A stretch of 64,000 nt of DNA from Paenibacillus tianmuensis (GCF_900100345.1 NZ_FMTT01000001.1:1-64000); one strand, 5' to 3'. Shown: positions 15,165-24,559, counted from the stretch's first letter. Made by a program: numbers and translations. Notes: generated by a model from the letters alone, not told the origin.

Positions 15165-15947
15165 ATGCAATCGACAGAACAATGGCTTGCATTGGATGGA
15201 AAAGTCGCTGCGGTCACCGGAGGCGCTTCGGGGATCGGACTCGCTACGGTGCGGAAGCTGGCCCGGCACGGGGCGTCCGTCGTCATCCTCGACGTGAACG
15301 AGAAGGCCGGCGGTCAAGCCGCAGAAGAGCTTCGGAGCGAAGGGCTTGCGGCCCGCTTCGTCGGCTGCAACGTAACATCTTCGGCCGACTGCGAAGCAGC
15401 GGTAGAAACGATACGCCGGGAATACGGCCGGTTGGATATTTTGTTCAATAACGCTGGAGTTATCCGGCGGCGCACCGTCGTTGAAATGACGGAGGAAGAA
15501 TGGGACGCGGTGGTCGATATTTCGCTCAAGGGCGCTTTTTTGCTCTCGAAATACGCGGTTCCGCTCATGGCCGAAGGCGGCGGAGGCAGCATCATCAACA
15601 CCGGGTCCGGCTGGGGGTTGAAAGGCGGCGACCGGGCCGCCGCCTACTGCGCCGCCAAGGCGGGGATCGTCAATCTGACGAAGGCGATGGCGATCGACCA
15701 TGGCGGACAACAGATCCGGGTCAACTGCGTCTGTCCCGGAGATACGGATACGCCGTTGCTGCGGGACGAAGCGAAGCAGCTCCAGCGGGAAGAGCAGTCG
15801 TTTGTGCAAGCGTCGGCGCTCGAACGGCCGCTGAAGCGCATCGGCACGCCGGACGACATCGCTAACGCCGTGCTGTTTCTCGCGAGCGACATGTCCTCGT
15901 GGGTGACCGGCTCGGTGCTTGTCGTCGACGGTGGAGGACTGGCATAA
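15165..15947 (+). CDS. SDR-family oxidoreductase
   Basis: A 260-residue classical short-chain dehydrogenase. The cofactor motif TGGASGIGLATV lies at 19-30, with a following acidic residue (VVILDVNEKAGG) that favours NAD over NADP. NNAGVIRRRT is near 92, the catalytic Ser in NTGSGWG, Tyr and Lys in YCAAKAGI near 161-165, and PGDTDTPLL near 189. Family relatives oxidise sugars, polyols or sugar acids. It follows the glycosidase by 45 nt and precedes the GcvPA-like gene by 23 nt, so it probably oxidises a product of the glycoside breakdown. Confidence 0.9.
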   Translation: MQSTEQWLALDGKVAAVTGGASGIGLATVRKLARHGASVVILDVNEKAGGQAAEELRSEGLAARFVGCNVTSSADCEAAVETIRREYGRLDILFNNAGVIRRRTVVEMTEEEWDAVVDISLKGAFLLSKYAVPLMAEGGGGSIINTGSGWGLKGGDRAAAYCAAKAGIVNLTKAMAIDHGGQQIRVNCVCPGDTDTPLLRDEAKQLQREEQSFVQASALERPLKRIGTPDDIANAVLFLASDMSSWVTGSVLVVDGGGLA

Positions 15948-15970
15948 CGAAAAAGGAGGAATTGCGACGC

Positions 15971-17362
15971 ATGGCCACGCTTAAAAAAACAACGTCTCAT
16001 CCGTATATCCCCAACACCGTGCCTGAGGTCCAGCGGGCGATGCTAGACGAAATCGGCGTCTCCGATATTGACGAGCTGTACCGCATGGTGCCGAAGGAGC
16101 TTCGTCTGACGGGCCCGCTGAACGTGGAGCCGGCGCTGTCCGAGTACGAGCTGCAGCGTTATGTCGATAGGTTGCTGGAGCGCAACCGGAGCGCGAAGGA
16201 AACGATCAGCTTTCTCGGAGCGGGCTGCTGGCAGCATTTTGTGCCGGCCGTTTGCGATGAAATCAACCAGCGCTCGGAGTTCGTCACCGCGTATGCGGGC
16301 GAGCCTTACGAGGACCATGGCCGCTTCCAGGCGCTGTTCGAGTACCAGAGCCTGTTGGCGGAGCTGGTCGACATGGACGTCGTGAACGTGCCGACGTTCG
16401 ACTGGGCGCAGGCGGCTTCCACCGCGCTGCGGATGGCGGGCCGTATCACCAGCCGCCGTACAGCGCTGCTTCCGGCAACGATGCATCCCGAGCGGCTGCG
16501 GGTCATCCGCAATTATTTGTCGCCGCAGATGGACTGCGTGCTCGTCGATTACGCGCCCGACACCGGACTCCTCGACATGGCCGACCTGAAGGCGAAGATG
16601 TTGGCCGACACGGCCGCCGTATATATCGAGAATCCGTCCTACATCGGACATATCGAGACGAAGGGCCGTGAAATCGCCGATCTGGCGCATACGGCAGGCG
16701 CGCTTTTCGTCGTCGGCGTCGATCCGATCTCGCTCGGCCTGCTTGAGCCGCCGTCCCGGTACGGCGCAGATATCGTCTGCGGCGACCTGCAGCCGCTCGG
16801 TATCCGCATGCAGTACGGCGGCGGTCAATCGGGCTTTATCGCCACGCGCGACGAGGAGCAATTCGTCATGGAATATCCGTCCCGCCTGTTCGGCATTGCT
16901 CCGACCGTGGTCGAAGGCGAATACGGCTTCGGAGACGTCGCTTATGAGCGGACTTCTTTTGCCAAGCGGGAGAAGGGAAAAGAATCAGTCGGGACCCAGA
17001 CCGCGCTGTGGGGAATTACGGCAGGCGTCTACTTGGCCTTAATGGGGCCTCACGGCATGCGCGAGGTTGGCGAAACGATCATCCGGCAGGCGCGCTATGC
17101 AGCGGGCAGGCTGGCGGAGCTGGAGGGGGTGCGGATTCGGTTTCAGGCGTCGTCGTTCAAAGAGTTCGTCGTCGATTTCAACGGGACGGGGCGCACAGTG
17201 AGCGACATCAACAAGCGGCTGCTGGAGCACGGCGTCTTCGGAGGCAAGGATTTGTCCGGCGAATTTCCGGCCTGGGGCCAATGCGCGCTCTACTGCGTTA
17301 CCGAAATCCACACGAAAGAAGATATCGACGCGCTTGCGGCCGCTCTGAAGGCGGTCCTGTAA
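15971..17362 (+). CDS. Divergent glycine dehydrogenase (decarboxylating) subunit 1-like protein
   Basis: A 463-residue GcvPA homologue from ATG 15971 (AAAAAGGAGGA upstream). Family landmarks are ISFLGAGCWQHFVP near 78 and GADIVCGDLQPLGIRMQYGG near 265, but many usually invariant positions differ: the canonical QPEISQG is EPYEDHG, the small MYDGGTALAEA patch is TFDWAQAASTA, and the NQAL helix is TQTALWGITAG. GcvPA and GcvPB together form the PLP-dependent P-protein that decarboxylates glycine and passes the aminomethyl group to lipoylated GcvH. No gcvT or gcvH lies here and the pair sits in a sugar operon, so this looks like a paralogue with another substrate or acceptor. PLP binding is on the partner. 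Confidence 0.8.
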   Translation: MATLKKTTSHPYIPNTVPEVQRAMLDEIGVSDIDELYRMVPKELRLTGPLNVEPALSEYELQRYVDRLLERNRSAKETISFLGAGCWQHFVPAVCDEINQRSEFVTAYAGEPYEDHGRFQALFEYQSLLAELVDMDVVNVPTFDWAQAASTALRMAGRITSRRTALLPATMHPERLRVIRNYLSPQMDCVLVDYAPDTGLLDMADLKAKMLADTAAVYIENPSYIGHIETKGREIADLAHTAGALFVVGVDPISLGLLEPPSRYGADIVCGDLQPLGIRMQYGGGQSGFIATRDEEQFVMEYPSRLFGIAPTVVEGEYGFGDVAYERTSFAKREKGKESVGTQTALWGITAGVYLALMGPHGMREVGETIIRQARYAAGRLAELEGVRIRFQASSFKEFVVDFNGTGRTVSDINKRLLEHGVFGGKDLSGEFPAWGQCALYCVTEIHTKEDIDALAAALKAVL

Positions 17363-17395
17363 GCCCGAGGGCAGAAGGGAGCCACGCGAATACCT

Positions 17396-18973
17396 ATGAA
17401 ACGGATACCTAGAAACCGGAACGTGCGTCAATTTCATCAGGCCAAATGGGACGAACCCGTCATTTTCGAGCTGCATCAGCCGGGCGAGCGGGGCGTCATC
17501 CCGCCGTCCGTCAGCGAGGAAGTGGCGGCGGCCGTAGGGGACGCCGAAGCTTGCGTGCCGCAAGGCATGCTGCGCAATCAAGCTCCGGCTTTGCCGGAGA
17601 TCGGGCAAGCCCGGGTGCTGCGCCATTATCTGCGCTTGTCGCAGGAGACGCTGGGCTCGGATTTCAACGTCGAGATCGGGCAGGGTACCTGCACGATGAA
17701 ATACATTCCACGGGTCAACGAAATGCTGGTCCGCAATCCGAAAATTTCCGAGCTGCATCCGCTGCAGGACGAGTCGACCGTACAGGGGATGCTGGAGGTG
17801 TACCACCGACTGGACCTCGCGATGCGCGAGATTTCGGGCATGGACCGGTTCACGTTCCAGCCGGGGAGCGGGACGCAGGCGTTATTTGCGATGGCGTCCA
17901 TCGTGCGGGCCTACCATGAAGCGAACGGCGAAGGCGACAAGCGGGACGAAATCATAACCACTATATTTTCCCATCCGTCACAAGCGGCGACAGCCGCCGT
18001 CAAAGGCTACAAAATCATTACGCTGTACCCTGACAAGGACGGATTCCCGGATTTGGAAGCGCTGCGGGGGGCAATCTCCGAGCGGACGGCGGGCTTCGTC
18101 GTTGCCAATCCGGAGGATACGGGCATCTTCAACCCGCGGATTCGCGAGTTTACCGACCTTGTGCACGCCGCAGGCGGGATATGCTATTACGACCAAGCGA
18201 ACGCGAACGGGCTGCTCGGCATTACCCGGGCGAAGGAAGCGGGCTTCGACATGTGCTTTTTCAACCTGCACAAAACGTTCGCCGCCCCTCATATGTGCGG
18301 GGGCCCGGCGACGGGAGCGCTCGGCGTAACGGAGCGGCTGGCCCCGTTTCTGCCCGGCCCGCTCGTCGAAACGGACGGAACCCGCTACACGCTGAACCAT
18401 TCGCCCGCCCAAAGCATCGGCAAAGTCCGCATGTTCCAAGGCGTGGCCCCGACGGTGCTCCGCGCGTACGCGTGGATTCGCGCGCTGGGACCGGAAGGGC
18501 TGCTGAACGCGGCGAAGGTGGCGGTCCTGAACAACAACTATTTGTACAGCCGCATCCTGAAAATTCCAGGCGCCAGCGCCCCGTACGTGGAGGGCGGACG
18601 GCTGGAGCAGGTGCGCTACAGCTGGGAGCGGCTGACCAAGGAAACCGGCATTACGACGGAAGACGTGCAGCGCCGCATGTGCGACTTCGGCCTCCATTAC
18701 TGGACCAGCCATCATCCGTACATCGTGCCGCAGCCGTTCACGCTGGAGCCGACCGAATCGTATTCCAAGGAAGACTTGGACGAATATGTGAGCGCCCTGG
18801 AGCAGATCGCCAAGGAAGCCTACGAGCAGCCGGACATCGTCCGCAGCGCCCCGCACAACAGCACCGTGCACCGGATCGACGAATCGAGCTTCGACGACCC
18901 GGCGAAATGGTGCATCACCTGGCGGGCTTATCTCAAAAAGACCGCCCCGGCCGAAGCCGGTATCGAGTCCTGA
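17396..18973 (+). CDS. Divergent glycine dehydrogenase (decarboxylating) subunit 2-like protein
   Basis: A 525-residue GcvPB homologue, somewhat longer than the usual 490. The PLP lysine is Lys 293 in FFNLHKTFAAPHMCGGP; the canonical form is HLNLHKTFSTPHGGGGP. Also IGQGTCTMKYIPRVNE near 100, FQPGSGTQALFAM near 155 and YYDQANANGLLG near 266 (canonical YYDGANLNAIL) show the fold is intact but the active-site shell is altered. The pair with the upstream GcvPA-like gene is complete. Within this operon it may act on an amino acid liberated from a glycoconjugate, or supply one-carbon units; this is inference. A strong terminator follows. Confidence 0.8.
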   Translation: MKRIPRNRNVRQFHQAKWDEPVIFELHQPGERGVIPPSVSEEVAAAVGDAEACVPQGMLRNQAPALPEIGQARVLRHYLRLSQETLGSDFNVEIGQGTCTMKYIPRVNEMLVRNPKISELHPLQDESTVQGMLEVYHRLDLAMREISGMDRFTFQPGSGTQALFAMASIVRAYHEANGEGDKRDEIITTIFSHPSQAATAAVKGYKIITLYPDKDGFPDLEALRGAISERTAGFVVANPEDTGIFNPRIREFTDLVHAAGGICYYDQANANGLLGITRAKEAGFDMCFFNLHKTFAAPHMCGGPATGALGVTERLAPFLPGPLVETDGTRYTLNHSPAQSIGKVRMFQGVAPTVLRAYAWIRALGPEGLLNAAKVAVLNNNYLYSRILKIPGASAPYVEGGRLEQVRYSWERLTKETGITTEDVQRRMCDFGLHYWTSHHPYIVPQPFTLEPTESYSKEDLDEYVSALEQIAKEAYEQPDIVRSAPHNSTVHRIDESSFDDPAKWCITWRAYLKKTAPAEAGIES

Positions 18974-19015
18974 GCAAAAAAATAAAGCCGGGGTGATCCC
19001 GACCATGTGAGCAGC

Positions 19016-19046
19016 AGCCGGAATCCGCCTTGGAGTCCGGCTTTTT
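19016..19046 (+). terminator. Terminator after the GcvP-like pair
   Basis: AGCCGGA (19016-19022) and TCCGGCT (19036-19042) form the stem, followed by a run of T. It separates the glycosidase operon from the sensor/transport operon. Confidence 0.8.
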
Positions 19047-19141
19047 GCTTCATGTGACGTGGCCGCAAAGGGAAAAGTATCCGGCAGGCGCTGGTCCTGC
19101 GCTTGATGATGGCGGTCTTCGGGGCGTGGTATTATAAAGAG

Positions 19142-19155
19142 AGAAAGCGCTTACT
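19142..19155 (+). promoter_or_regulatory. cre-like site before the sensor kinase gene
   Basis: AGAAAGCGCTTACT matches the CcpA consensus at 12 of 14 positions with an intact AAAGCGCTT core. A TATTAT at 19130-19135 lies just upstream as a possible -10. Confidence 0.5.
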
Positions 19156-19189
19156 AGATCACAAAAACAACTGCTTGCGGGGGATGTCC

Positions 19190-20899
19190 ATGCTGCCTGG
19201 AAACGGATTGAAACTGCCGCGGGGTGTCCGAAGTACCCTGCAGACCAAGCTGATGCTGCTTATTGCGCTTGCTGCCGCGATTCCGCTGCTGACGCTTGGA
19301 TACGTACTGTATCACAAATCGTCGGGAACGATCAACGAGCAATTTGGCCGCTACGGGGAAAACTCCGCCTCGCAGCTGCAATTTCAGATCGATTCCACCT
19401 TGGGGCAAATGAAGTATACGGTCAGCGACATTTTGTCGTACTTGCTCGACCCAAAGTTTACGGTGCTGCACGAGGAGGTGCCGACGACGTACAAGGGCTT
19501 CCAAGAGGAGCAGCAGCTTGAGCAGTATTTGAAAGCCCATAAGTCTTTGGATATGAAGGGCATTTTCCTGATTACAAAATCGGGCTACTATTACGGCGAT
19601 CGGATCATCCGCTTCGATCTGCTCAAGGCGGAGCCTTGGTTTCGTGACGATGCCGACGGCTACCGCTTCGACCTGTACGAGCCGAACCATTATAACGACA
19701 CGGCCCGCATTCCCGGGGAGAAAGTCATCGGTCTGCTGTTCCGCATCCGCAATCAGGTGGGGGTGCTGGAGAACAGCAGTATTTTGATCGAAACGAACGC
19801 CAACAAGCTGCTGCGGATGTTTCACGAATTCGAGGAGGATACCGGCTCGCAGCTGACGATCACCGGCGGCGGCAAAACGGTTTACCAGACGCAGGGCTCG
19901 TTTGCGAAGCGGGACGACGATGTCGTCTGGACGAAGCATTCAGACGAGACGGACTGGACGATTGAGGTGCGGACGCCGTACGAGCAATTTTATAAGCCGT
20001 CGCTTCTGATCCGCACCTTTACGTTTTCTGCGGTCAGCCTGTCGATTATGTTCGCGTTCGTACTGGCTTATATGTGTTCGGCTCCGCTGCTCAAGCGGGT
20101 CAAGAAAATGAAAGAATCGATCCGGCGGGTCAGCCTTGGAAAGCTCGATACGCGGATCGACGTGGAGTCCGAAGACGAGCTTGGGCTGCTCGCTCACAGC
20201 TTCAACCGGATGGTGGGGCAGCTTCAGACGCTGTTTCAAGAGGTGAAACAGGTCGAACGCCAGAAAAAAGAAGCCGAGCTTCGCGCGCTGCACCATCAGA
20301 TCAACCCGCATCTGCTCATCAATACGCTCGCTTCCATTCAATGGAAGGCCAGATTGGCAGGTGCCACCGACGTCAACAAAATGATTTATCATTTAACCAA
20401 CGTGCTGGACGGCAACCTGAATGTCGACCGGGAGCTCGTTACGCTGGCGCGGGAGCTTGAGGTGATCGATCATTATTTGAATTTACAGGAGCTGCGGTAC
20501 GGCAGCGTGTTCGCTTACCGGATCGAAACTGCCGGGATCGACCTGTCCGCCGTGGACGTTCCGCGAATGACGCTTCAACCGCTGGTGGAGAACGTGTTTT
20601 TTCACGCGTTCGAGGACGGGGAGGGGACGATCGTGCTGCGCGTCGAAGCGGACGGCGCGGATGTGCTGGTCTCCGTGATCGACGACGGAAAAGGCATGGG
20701 CGAGCGCACGCGTCAGCAACTGCTTCAGCCGCACCCGGACGGCGTCCGAAAACGCCGAAGCATCGGGCTCCGCAATGTGGAGGAGCGCATTAAGCTGCAT
20801 TTCGGCGAGGCTTACGGGCTGTCCGTTCAATCCGCGTCGGGAGCGGGGACCTGCATCGTTATCCGATTGCCGATCAAAGCCAAGGAGGGAATCGCATGA
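19190..20899 (+). CDS. YesM-type sensor histidine kinase
   Basis: A 569-residue membrane kinase. TM1 is at about 23-43 (LMLLIALAAAIPLLTLGYVL), an extracellular sensor domain of about 250 residues follows, TM2 is at about 277-297, then a HAMP linker (SVSLGKL-like RRVSLGKLDTRIDVES), the His_kinase domain with ELRALHHQINPHLLINTLAS near 364 and an HATPase with NVFFHAF, DDGKGMG and IGLRNVEERI. The position after INPH is LLIN rather than FLYN. The kinase is of the class that controls sugar ABC transporters in Paenibacillus. ATG 19190 is 7 nt behind GCGGGGG; ATG 19184 is too close to it. Its stop overlaps the regulator start. Confidence 0.93.
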   Translation: MLPGNGLKLPRGVRSTLQTKLMLLIALAAAIPLLTLGYVLYHKSSGTINEQFGRYGENSASQLQFQIDSTLGQMKYTVSDILSYLLDPKFTVLHEEVPTTYKGFQEEQQLEQYLKAHKSLDMKGIFLITKSGYYYGDRIIRFDLLKAEPWFRDDADGYRFDLYEPNHYNDTARIPGEKVIGLLFRIRNQVGVLENSSILIETNANKLLRMFHEFEEDTGSQLTITGGGKTVYQTQGSFAKRDDDVVWTKHSDETDWTIEVRTPYEQFYKPSLLIRTFTFSAVSLSIMFAFVLAYMCSAPLLKRVKKMKESIRRVSLGKLDTRIDVESEDELGLLAHSFNRMVGQLQTLFQEVKQVERQKKEAELRALHHQINPHLLINTLASIQWKARLAGATDVNKMIYHLTNVLDGNLNVDRELVTLARELEVIDHYLNLQELRYGSVFAYRIETAGIDLSAVDVPRMTLQPLVENVFFHAFEDGEGTIVLRVEADGADVLVSVIDDGKGMGERTRQQLLQPHPDGVRKRRSIGLRNVEERIKLHFGEAYGLSVQSASGAGTCIVIRLPIKAKEGIA

Positions 20900-22083
20900 A
20901 TGCCAAACCGATTAAAGTGCTAATTGCCGACGATGAAGTCATCATCCGCCGGGGGCTGATTTCGACGGTGCCGTGGGAGAAGTACGGAATGACCGTCGTA
21001 GCGGACGTGCCTAACGGCAGCCGGGGCTGGGAAGCGTTTCTGGAGCACCGGCCGGATGTGGTTATCACCGACATCGTCATGCCCGAGATGGACGGAATCG
21101 AGCTCGCCCGCAAAGTGAAAACATATGAGCCCCGGACTAAAATATTGCTGCTCAGCTGTCACCGCGATTTCGAATATGCGCAGCAGGGGATTAAGCTGGG
21201 CGCTTCCGGCTATTTGCTGAAGACGTCGTTCAACGACGAGGAGCTGGAGGAGTTTTTGGCTGCCTTCCGTCAAGAGCTCGGTGCGGCTGGCGCCGAGGCT
21301 CCACGGAACACCGCCGCCGAGCTTGCCGCCCCCGCGATTTCTGGGATGCTGCTCGAATGGTTGTACGGCGTCGGCGACCGGTTTCCAGCCGAGCTGGACC
21401 GGCTGCTTCAAGGGGCGTGGAACTGGATGAATGCGCCGACCGCGCTGTATCTGATCTCCGCGCCCGGGAAATGCGGCGGGACGCTGGAGCGCGAGCTGCG
21501 CGGCAGCGCGCCGGGCGAACCTTGCGAGGTGCTTCTCTTCGGGGACGGACACCTGCTGTTGTTTGTGCCCGAAGCCGAGCAGCGCGAGTGGGACAGCCGG
21601 CTGAGCGAGCGCAAGGCCGAGCGGCCGGAGCTGCATTGGTCCCGGCTAGCGCCGCTGGCCGGACGAGAGGCATGGATCGACGCCGTGCGCAAAGCCCGTG
21701 GGCAGATGGAGTTGGAGAAGCAGTATCGCATCAGCGTCGGGCAATGGCCCGCTCCGATTGCCGAAGCGGTGCAACTGATCGTCCGGCATGCGGATACCCA
21801 GCTGTCCGTGTCCGTGGTGGCGCATGAGGTAGGGCTGAGCCGCAGCCATTTCAGCACGCTGTTCAAAAAGACGGTCGGCGAAAGCTTCGTCACGTTCACG
21901 TACCGGGCGAAGCTAAAAATCGCCTGCGAGCTGCTTGCCGCCAAAGGGATTACCGTTCAGGAGATCGCGGATAAGATCGGCATGCCCGACGCCAAATATT
22001 TCAGCAAATGGTTCAAGCGCTGCACCGGTAAAACGCCGAGCCAATACCGGAGCGAGCGGCGTGAAGAACGAAGCGCCATCTAA
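20896..22083 (+). CDS. YesN-type response regulator with AraC DNA-binding domain
   Basis: A 395-residue regulator. The receiver domain (about 6-125) has the acidic pair ADDE, phospho-acceptor Asp 59 in VVITDIVMPEMDG and Lys in GYLLKT. A middle region of about 170 residues is alanine-rich and of the poorly conserved YesN type. The C-terminal AraC HTH pair (about 290-395) includes LSVSVVAHEVGLSRSHFSTL and ITVQEIADKIGMPDAKYFSK with the closing FKRCTGKTPSQYR. It is coupled to the kinase by ATGA and probably activates the transporter genes directly downstream. Confidence 0.93.
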   Translation: MNAKPIKVLIADDEVIIRRGLISTVPWEKYGMTVVADVPNGSRGWEAFLEHRPDVVITDIVMPEMDGIELARKVKTYEPRTKILLLSCHRDFEYAQQGIKLGASGYLLKTSFNDEELEEFLAAFRQELGAAGAEAPRNTAAELAAPAISGMLLEWLYGVGDRFPAELDRLLQGAWNWMNAPTALYLISAPGKCGGTLERELRGSAPGEPCEVLLFGDGHLLLFVPEAEQREWDSRLSERKAERPELHWSRLAPLAGREAWIDAVRKARGQMELEKQYRISVGQWPAPIAEAVQLIVRHADTQLSVSVVAHEVGLSRSHFSTLFKKTVGESFVTFTYRAKLKIACELLAAKGITVQEIADKIGMPDAKYFSKWFKRCTGKTPSQYRSERREERSAI

Positions 22084-22174
22084 AAACACGGCTCTCATCG
22101 AACGAAAAGACACCTTTGCTTGGCAGAGGCCGTTCGTGCAGCCGATGATGCACGATTTTCCGAACATCCCTCCG

Positions 22175-22222
22175 TTTTGTATGCGCTTTACTCTCGTTAC
22201 AATAAGCATGTAAGCGGTTAAC
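22175..22222 (+). promoter_or_regulatory. Promoter and cre-like site of the sugar ABC operon
   Basis: TTTTGT at 22175-22180 and TACAAT at 22198-22203 (17-nt spacing) resemble a weak sigmaA promoter needing an activator. TGTAAGCGGTTAAC at 22209-22222 matches the cre consensus at 12 of 14 positions and overlaps the expected start. Confidence 0.5.
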
Positions 22223-22248
22223 TAACAGACGTTCAGGGGGAATTCGAA

Positions 22249-23532
22249 ATGAACCGAAGGATGCTTCTTGTTACGACAGCGATATTGTCCGCTTCAGTCA
22301 TGGCCTCCGGGTGCAGCAAGCCGGCAAGCGAACCTCAAAACGGCGCAGCAGGGGCGCAGACGCCATCGTCCGAATCAGGCAAGCAGGTGACGCTGCGTTT
22401 TGCTACGTGGGATACGGGCGATCTGCTCAAAATCCAGGAGACGATTGCGCGCCAATTCGAAGCGAAGCACCCCGGCGTCAAGGTGCAGGTGGAGGCGTAC
22501 GGGGACGGCTTCGACCAGAAGCTGGCCGCTTCAATCGGAGCGAACAACGCGCCTGACGTGATGTACATGTGGGATTTTCCGACCTATTCCCAGAACCTCG
22601 AACCGCTGGATGCGATGATGTCCGCCGATGCCGGGTTGAAGCCGGACGATTTTTATCCCGGACTGTTCAACTACGTGAAGATCGGCGGCAAGACATACGG
22701 CATGCCGGCCGGGTTTACGACCCGCGTTATGTACTATAACAAGAAGCTGTTCGACGAGGCGAACGTACCGTATCCGAAAGCGGGCTGGACGTGGGACGAC
22801 TTCAAGGAAACGGAGAAAAAGCTGACGAACCCCGCCAAGAAGCAGTACGGCTTTGGGGTCCGGGCGGAGAACGATCCGTATGATCTGCAGGGGGTGATCT
22901 GGAGCAACGGCGGCAGCTTTATCAGCCCGGACGGCAAGTCGATCGAAGGGTTCATGAACGGTAAAGAAACGGCCGAAGTGCTGCAACTGTTCGGCAGCTT
23001 GGTCAAGGACAAAACGGCTGTCATTGTCGGCGGCAAAAACCAGCAGTCCGGTGACGACATCTTCAAAGCGGGCAAAATCGCCATGTGGGAAAGCGGCGTA
23101 TGGCCGCTGGGCGGCTTCAAGGAGGCAAAAATCGACGTCGGTACGGTCATTATGCCGGCCTTCCCGGGCAAGAAGCTCAAGGGCGTCATCTCCGAATCGG
23201 CGGTATCCATCTCCAAATCGTCCAAGAACAAAGAGCTGGCTTGGGAATTCGTCAAGTATTATGCGTCCGACGAGGCGATTAAGCTGCGGACCTCCGACCT
23301 GCCGGTGCGCAAAAGCGTCGTAACCGAGAAAAAGCTCGACGAAGACCCGCTCTACCAATCGTTCTACAAAATGCTGGAGACTTGCGACGATACGCCGGCG
23401 TTCCTGCTGAATCCGAAATGGAACGAAGTGAACCGCAACCTCAAGTCGGCGATCAGTACGATGATGCTCGGTCAGAATGGGAAGGATTCGCTTGACAAGG
23501 CCGTCAAAGACTCGGAGAAATTTTTCAAATAA
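22249..23532 (+). CDS. Sugar ABC transporter substrate-binding lipoprotein
   Basis: A 427-residue family 1 solute-binding protein. The signal peptide MNRRMLLVTTAILSASVMAS ends in lipobox MASGC (Cys 22), followed by a flexible linker rich in Ser, Pro and Gly. The mature part has the usual VTLRFATWDTGDLLKIQETI start, APDVMYMWDFPTY near 105 and YGMPAGFTTRVMYYNKKLFD near 148 that lines the ligand cleft. It captures an oligosaccharide or glycoside outside the membrane and delivers it to the two permeases downstream. GGGGG precedes ATG 22249. No ATPase gene is in the operon, so a shared MsmX-type ATPase is likely. Confidence 0.94.
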   Translation: MNRRMLLVTTAILSASVMASGCSKPASEPQNGAAGAQTPSSESGKQVTLRFATWDTGDLLKIQETIARQFEAKHPGVKVQVEAYGDGFDQKLAASIGANNAPDVMYMWDFPTYSQNLEPLDAMMSADAGLKPDDFYPGLFNYVKIGGKTYGMPAGFTTRVMYYNKKLFDEANVPYPKAGWTWDDFKETEKKLTNPAKKQYGFGVRAENDPYDLQGVIWSNGGSFISPDGKSIEGFMNGKETAEVLQLFGSLVKDKTAVIVGGKNQQSGDDIFKAGKIAMWESGVWPLGGFKEAKIDVGTVIMPAFPGKKLKGVISESAVSISKSSKNKELAWEFVKYYASDEAIKLRTSDLPVRKSVVTEKKLDEDPLYQSFYKMLETCDDTPAFLLNPKWNEVNRNLKSAISTMMLGQNGKDSLDKAVKDSEKFFK

Positions 23533-23567
23533 AGCCGTCAGGCGAAAAACGGAAGAAGGATGGACCT

Positions 23568-24533
23568 ATGGATACGACCGCCGTTCGACAGGCAGCTAGG
23601 AGGCCGGGCATCCGATTGAAACGAAGAGGCTGGCTTACGCCTTACCTCTTCGTTCTTCCCTGGATGATCGGTTTCGTTTCCTTCACGCTGGGGCCGCTGC
23701 TGTTTTCGCTGGTGATCAGCTTGTACGATTGGCCGATTGCCGGAGAGCGTACGTTTGTCGGGTTGCAAAATTATACCCGGATGTTCACCGACGACCCGCT
23801 TTTCTGGGAGTCGCTCGGCGTTACGCTCAAATTCGCCGCGATCTTTGTGCCGCTGAATTTATCGGTAGCGCTGCTGCTCGCCTTACTGCTGAATCAAAAA
23901 GTGCGGGGAAGCGGCATATTCCGCACGATCTTTTATTTGCCGTCCGTCATCTCCGGCGTCGCGCTCGCGATGATTTGGGCGTGGGTATACAGCGGGGAGT
24001 ACGGCATTCTGAATTACTTTTTGTCGCTCGTCGGCATTGCCGGACCGGATTGGCTTCGGGAGCCGGGCTGGGCGCTGGCGGCTATGGTAGGCGCGAGTCT
24101 ATGGGCGCAGGGTTCGATGATGCTGATCTTTTTGGCCGGGCTTAAGAACATCCCGGGCGATCTGTATGAGGCAGCCTCCATCGACGGGGCCGGCGTGTTC
24201 ACCCGATTTTTCCGGATCACGCTGCCATTGCTCAGCCCGACGCTGCTGTTCAACCTCGTCACCTCGATCATCGGCGCGTTCCAGCAGCTGACGCTGGCGT
24301 TGACGCTGACCGGTGGAGGGCCGTCGAACTCGACGTATTTTTACGCCATGTATGTTTATGAAAATGCTTTTAAATATTTTCATATGGGCTACGCCGCAGC
24401 GAATGCATGGATCATGTTCCTGATCATCTTGACGCTAACGATGCTCGTCTTCCGCTCCACCGGCATGTGGGTGTACTACGAGGGCGAAGTGAAGGCAAAA
24501 CGGGCGGGCAAGCAGCGGCGGAAAGCCGCTTAA
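23568..24533 (+). CDS. Sugar ABC transporter permease (MalF/UgpA type)
   Basis: A 321-residue permease with six membrane helices; the first is at about 27-50 (LFVLPWMIGFVSFTLGPLLF). The cytoplasmic EAA loop that contacts the ATPase is LYEAASIDGAGVFTRFFRIT near 198. The C terminus is basic (GKQRRKAA). It pairs with the next permease to form the channel. ATG 23568 has AGAAGGAT about 10 nt upstream. Confidence 0.94.
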   Translation: MDTTAVRQAARRPGIRLKRRGWLTPYLFVLPWMIGFVSFTLGPLLFSLVISLYDWPIAGERTFVGLQNYTRMFTDDPLFWESLGVTLKFAAIFVPLNLSVALLLALLLNQKVRGSGIFRTIFYLPSVISGVALAMIWAWVYSGEYGILNYFLSLVGIAGPDWLREPGWALAAMVGASLWAQGSMMLIFLAGLKNIPGDLYEAASIDGAGVFTRFFRITLPLLSPTLLFNLVTSIIGAFQQLTLALTLTGGGPSNSTYFYAMYVYENAFKYFHMGYAAANAWIMFLIILTLTMLVFRSTGMWVYYEGEVKAKRAGKQRRKAA

Positions 24534-24559
24534 AGATGCTGGGGGAGGAGGGACCGGAG

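Noticed and set aside
24407-24559. Upstream start for the second permease
   Set aside because: It would overlap the first permease by over 120 nt; GGAGGAG before ATG 24560 is a better start.
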